Shown: positions 61,239 through 64,000 of the stretch, in pieces | Layout: each line of letters starts with the position of its first letter | How positions within the stretch are numbered: position 1 is the stretch's first letter | DNA from: Rhodococcus sp. IEGM 1381 | GTDB lineage: Bacteria; Actinomycetota; Actinomycetes; Mycobacteriales; Mycobacteriaceae | Reading direction: 5' to 3' | Assembly: GCF_030056795.1 (NCBI RefSeq) | Contig: NZ_JASHKQ010000010.1 | Span: 62,001-126,000 of the forward strand | DNA length: 64,000 nt | Translations under genes and position numbers: made by a program | Notes under the pieces: generated by a model | Databases searched by the model: none | Seen by the model: the letters and a program-made list of their open reading frames with translations, nothing else | What the model was told of the DNA's origin: nothing

Positions 61239-62831
61239 TCACCTGGCCAGTAACTCGATGAGTGAACTGCTGATCTTCTTCTTCATCCAGCCGCGTACGC
61301 CGCGCTGCCCGAGCGCTGCCCGAGCAGCGTTGAGGCCCGGTGCCCCGTGCACCCCGCCGCCGGGGTGCGCCGACGCAGAACCCAGAAACAGTCCCTCGAC
61401 GGGGGTCTCCGACCGCCCCAGCCCTGGCGTCGGCCGAAATATCAACTGCTGCTGCAGCTGTGCGGTCCCGCCGTTCACCGCTCCACCGAACAGGTTGGCG
61501 TCGGCTCCGTGCAGATCGCTCGGTCGCTGCACGACCCGCCCGACTACCGAATCCAGAAAGCCCGGTGCATGCGAGTCGAGGACGAGGTCCACACGGTCGG
61601 CGACAGTGTCGGCCGCTGCATCGTCGACCACCCCTCGCGGCAGATGCGTGTAGGCCCAGGCGCTTTCGGTGCCCTCCGGCGACCTGCTTCGATCGGTGGT
61701 CGTCATCTGGCCGAAGAGCATGAACGGGCTCTGCGGGAGCACTCCGGTGGTGAGGTCTGCTGCCCAATGCACGAGACCGTTGTCGTCCGCTCCCAGGTGA
61801 ACCGTTCCGGCGTCGGCCAATGACGGTGAATTCCAGGGGATTCGACGATCGAGGGCGTAATTCACCTTGACTACAGGGGTGTCCCACTCGAAGTTGCGTA
61901 GGTCGTCGTGGACACGACGTGGAATCGCGTCGAACGGCAGCAGTGAGCCGTACAGCGCAGGTGCCGACACATCTGCCACGATTGCTCGGCGTGCGCGGAA
62001 CGTGTCTCCGGCCGCGGTGTGCACTGCGCGAGCGCGGCCGCCGCGTACGTCGATGGATTCGACCGATTGTCCACACTCGAGCCGCGCACCCGATGCGGCA
62101 CCGCGGCGTACGAGTGCAGCGGTCAACGCCGACGAGCCACCGACCGGCGCTGGATAGCCGACGTCCTGGGCGAGCATTGTCAGCAGGTAGCCCATCATTC
62201 CGCTGACCGGGGCATCGGTCGGGACGTCACCGTGCATGGCGTTGCCCAGCAGCAGGCAGCGAGCAGCTTCGCTGTGGAACAGTTCGTGCGCCATCACCCG
62301 GGCGGGAAGGGCCGCAAATCGCACGAAACGCAGTGTCTCGGGCACTCCTAGGGCACGGACCAGTCGGGCTGCGGGTGCCACGGGCGGAAACGGCCCGAAC
62401 AGCGAACCGAGGAGCGGTGTGCGAATGCGTTCCCACTGCTCGAACAGCCGCAGCCAGGTGTCGCCGTCTCGAGCGTCGTGTTCGGACAACAGAGCGGCGG
62501 TGGTTTCGACGTTGTGATGTACGACCGGGGCGTCTGTGTCGTGAGCCGACCTCGCGTGGCCGTACACCGCAGGGGAGTGCGACCACTGCAACCCGTGTCG
62601 CTCCAGCTCGAGTGCCGTCATGGCGGGCGACGCGAGCGCCATCGGGTAGAAGGCGCTGAAGAGATCGCAGGTGAACCCGGGAACCAACTCTGCACTGCGC
62701 ACAGCGCCGCCGGGATGTTCGACAGCTTCGAGGACCACGACGTCCCAGCCGGCGTCCGCCATCGCCGCGGCCGCCACCAATCCGTTGTGGCCGCTGCCGA
62801 TCACGATTGCGTCGACCTCGGTGGTCGTCAT
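61239..62831 (-). CDS. CrtI-like NAD(P)/FAD-dependent oxidoreductase
   Basis: A 530-residue flavoprotein of the phytoene desaturase-related group. It opens DAIVIGSGHNGLVAAAAMADAGWDVVVLEA with the FAD motif, has the GGAVRSAELVPGF substrate-loop marker, and ends GLFLGSASAHPGGGVHGAPG. Members of this COG1233 type are widespread in actinobacteria and most have no proven substrate; no carotenoid genes are nearby. The ATG at 62831 overlaps the stop of the APC permease gene (ATGA), and AAAGGAG precedes it. Confidence 0.88.
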   Translation of the reverse strand: MTTTEVDAIVIGSGHNGLVAAAAMADAGWDVVVLEAVEHPGGAVRSAELVPGFTCDLFSAFYPMALASPAMTALELERHGLQWSHSPAVYGHARSAHDTDAPVVHHNVETTAALLSEHDARDGDTWLRLFEQWERIRTPLLGSLFGPFPPVAPAARLVRALGVPETLRFVRFAALPARVMAHELFHSEAARCLLLGNAMHGDVPTDAPVSGMMGYLLTMLAQDVGYPAPVGGSSALTAALVRRGAASGARLECGQSVESIDVRGGRARAVHTAAGDTFRARRAIVADVSAPALYGSLLPFDAIPRRVHDDLRNFEWDTPVVKVNYALDRRIPWNSPSLADAGTVHLGADDNGLVHWAADLTTGVLPQSPFMLFGQMTTTDRSRSPEGTESAWAYTHLPRGVVDDAAADTVADRVDLVLDSHAPGFLDSVVGRVVQRPSDLHGADANLFGGAVNGGTAQLQQQLIFRPTPGLGRSETPVEGLFLGSASAHPGGGVHGAPGLNAARAALGQRGVRGWMKKKISSSLIELLAR

Positions 62832-64000
62832 CGTGAGGTACTCCTTTGCTCGATCGCGGTCTTCCTGGTCAGCACAGTACCGGCGAAATACAGCGCGACT
62901 CCTACAGCGAGAAGCAGCCCGGCGCGAAGCCACGTCGCTCCCGACTGTTGAGTCAGCAGCACCGCGCAGGTGATCAGCGCCAGCACCGGAAGTGCTGTGG
63001 GCGTTCGGAAGTGGTCGGTGTCTGCGCGATCGCCGCGGAGGACGAGTACCGCGACGTTGGTGCTGACGAAGACGAACAACAAGAGCAGTACGACGGTTTC
63101 GGCCAGCGCCGCCACGGAACCCGTGGTGCACAGGATCATTGCGACGACGGTGGTGGCCACGATGGCAATCCACGGTGTCTTTCGACCGGGCAGAACCTTG
63201 GCCAGCGCTCCGGGGAGCAAACCGTCGCGCGCCATCCCGAATGTCAGTCGCGATGCCATGATCATCGTGAGCAACGCGCCGTTGGCCACCGCGACGAGTG
63301 CGACGAGGCTGAACACCCACGGCGGGATACCGGCGTCCGCAGCGGCGACGACCTCGAGCAGTGGGCCGGTGGATTGCGACAGTGTCTCGGCCGGCACGAC
63401 GGTCGAGACTGCGAGACCGACGAGCACATAGACGACACCGGCTACTGTCACGGCACCGAGCAGCGCTCGTGGATAGACCCGGCGCACGTCTTCGACCTCT
63501 TCGGCGATGTTGGCCGAGGTTTCGAAGCCTACGAAGGAATAGAACGCGAGCAGAGCCGCGCCGAGCACGGCAAGTGTGGGGGTGGTCTCGTCGGTGAATT
63601 CGAGGACGCGAGACGGCACACCGTCACCGCGGCCGATGACGAGGCCGGCGAGCGCAACGATCACGACGAGCCCGGACACCTCGACGACCGTCATGACGAG
63701 GTTGGCCCGAAGCGACTCGGTGATGCCCCTCGCGTTGAGCAGCCCGACCAACAGCAGGAAGACCACCGCGGCGGGTACGGCCGGCACCTCGAGGAACACG
63801 CCCAGATAGTCACCCGAGAAGGCAAGCGCCAGCCCGGCCGCACTGGTGACGCCTGCGGCGAGCATCGAAAACCCGACGAGGAACGACACGAGCGGCTTTC
63901 CGTACGCCCGTTGCGCGAACACGGCTGCACCGCCCGCTCTTGGATACTTGGTGACCAACTCCGCGTACGAGGCTGCGGTGAGAAGTGCCATCAGCAGAGC
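62828..64000 (-). CDS. APC family amino acid/amine permease (cut by window edge)
   Basis: At least 390 residues of a twelve-helix APC permease; the N-terminal helix lies beyond the window. The visible sequence includes ASYAELVTKYPRAGGAAVFAQRAYGK, LAFYSFVGFETSANIAEEVEDVRRVYPRAL and FGMARDGLLPGALAKVLPG, all APC marks. The in-frame ATG at 63991 is internal and not the start. It is coupled to the CrtI-like gene by an ATGA overlap, so the permease may import the substrate of that oxidoreductase. Confidence 0.88.
   Translation of the reverse strand, partial: ALLMALLTAASYAELVTKYPRAGGAAVFAQRAYGKPLVSFLVGFSMLAAGVTSAAGLALAFSGDYLGVFLEVPAVPAAVVFLLLVGLLNARGITESLRANLVMTVVEVSGLVVIVALAGLVIGRGDGVPSRVLEFTDETTPTLAVLGAALLAFYSFVGFETSANIAEEVEDVRRVYPRALLGAVTVAGVVYVLVGLAVSTVVPAETLSQSTGPLLEVVAAADAGIPPWVFSLVALVAVANGALLTMIMASRLTFGMARDGLLPGALAKVLPGRKTPWIAIVATTVVAMILCTTGSVAALAETVVLLLLFVFVSTNVAVLVLRGDRADTDHFRTPTALPVLALITCAVLLTQQSGATWLRAGLLLAVGVALYFAGTVLTRKTAIEQRSTSR

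Overview
The window reads as chromosomal DNA from a high-GC, mycolic-acid-type actinobacterium, most likely Rhodococcus or a close relative. The reasons are a GC content judged by eye in the mid-60s percent, frequent GTG starts, many ATGA/GTGA stop-start overlaps, and a gene set rich in TetR/PucR regulators, acyl-CoA dehydrogenases, KstD-like flavoproteins, FdhA and STAS/RsbW/RsbU modules. No rRNA, tRNA, CRISPR array, insertion sequence or phage gene was seen. The first and last genes are cut by the window edges.

Layout. 1-7 kb: an alpha/beta-hydrolase tail, a DUF6924-like gene, a fused pair of truncated genes (GGDEF-protein membrane half against an alpha/beta-hydrolase head), a molybdopterin oxidoreductase/flavin reductase pair with an XRE regulator, a divergent SDR, a DUF4239 protein and an orphan TctC binding lipoprotein. 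7-20 kb: the most notable region, a divergent catabolic locus. Leftward: maleate-isomerase-like racemase, VOC protein, 81-aa unknown, alpha/beta hydrolase, AAHS transporter. Rightward: HyuA, HyuB with a zinc-finger tail, aryl-AMP ligase, aryl-CoA hydroxylase-like flavoprotein, TetR regulator. The two arms share a 251-bp promoter region in which each -10 box lies in a copy of the same 14-bp palindrome. 20-31 kb: deaminase, esterase, glycosyltransferase, small secreted proteins, cinA with a TetR gene, a CynX-like transporter and an FMN monooxygenase fused to an ABM domain beside a free ABM protein. 31-40 kb: a two-component system with an MHS transporter and an orphan TAXI binding protein, then the araB-araD-araA operon with a LacI-type operator. 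40-46 kb: fdhA, a striking triple repeat, a zinc-ribbon gene, a lone KAS-like synthase, a PAS-GGDEF cyclase and a secreted GH43-like protein. 46-56 kb: acyl-CoA dehydrogenase/phosphotransferase with TetR, MerR-VOC fusion, SGNH hydrolase, dienelactone hydrolase, PucR, KstD-like flavoprotein and a metallo-hydrolase. 56-64 kb: a decayed secreted hydrolase, a LuxR gene, a tandem TetR protein, a STAS-STAS-RsbW-RsbU switch, a CrtI-like oxidoreductase and an APC permease.

Working together: the 7-20 kb locus has what is needed to import an aromatic or heteroaromatic acid, activate it as adenylate/thioester, hydroxylate it, open the ring, hydrolyse the product and isomerise a maleate-type C4 acid to fumarate, with an ATP-dependent HyuA/HyuB enzyme for a lactam, imide or ketone step. 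No known pathway with exactly this set comes to mind; the substrate is inference. Several gene remnants (about 1.6, 7.1, 20.2 and 56.4 kb) show that deletions have trimmed this part of the chromosome.
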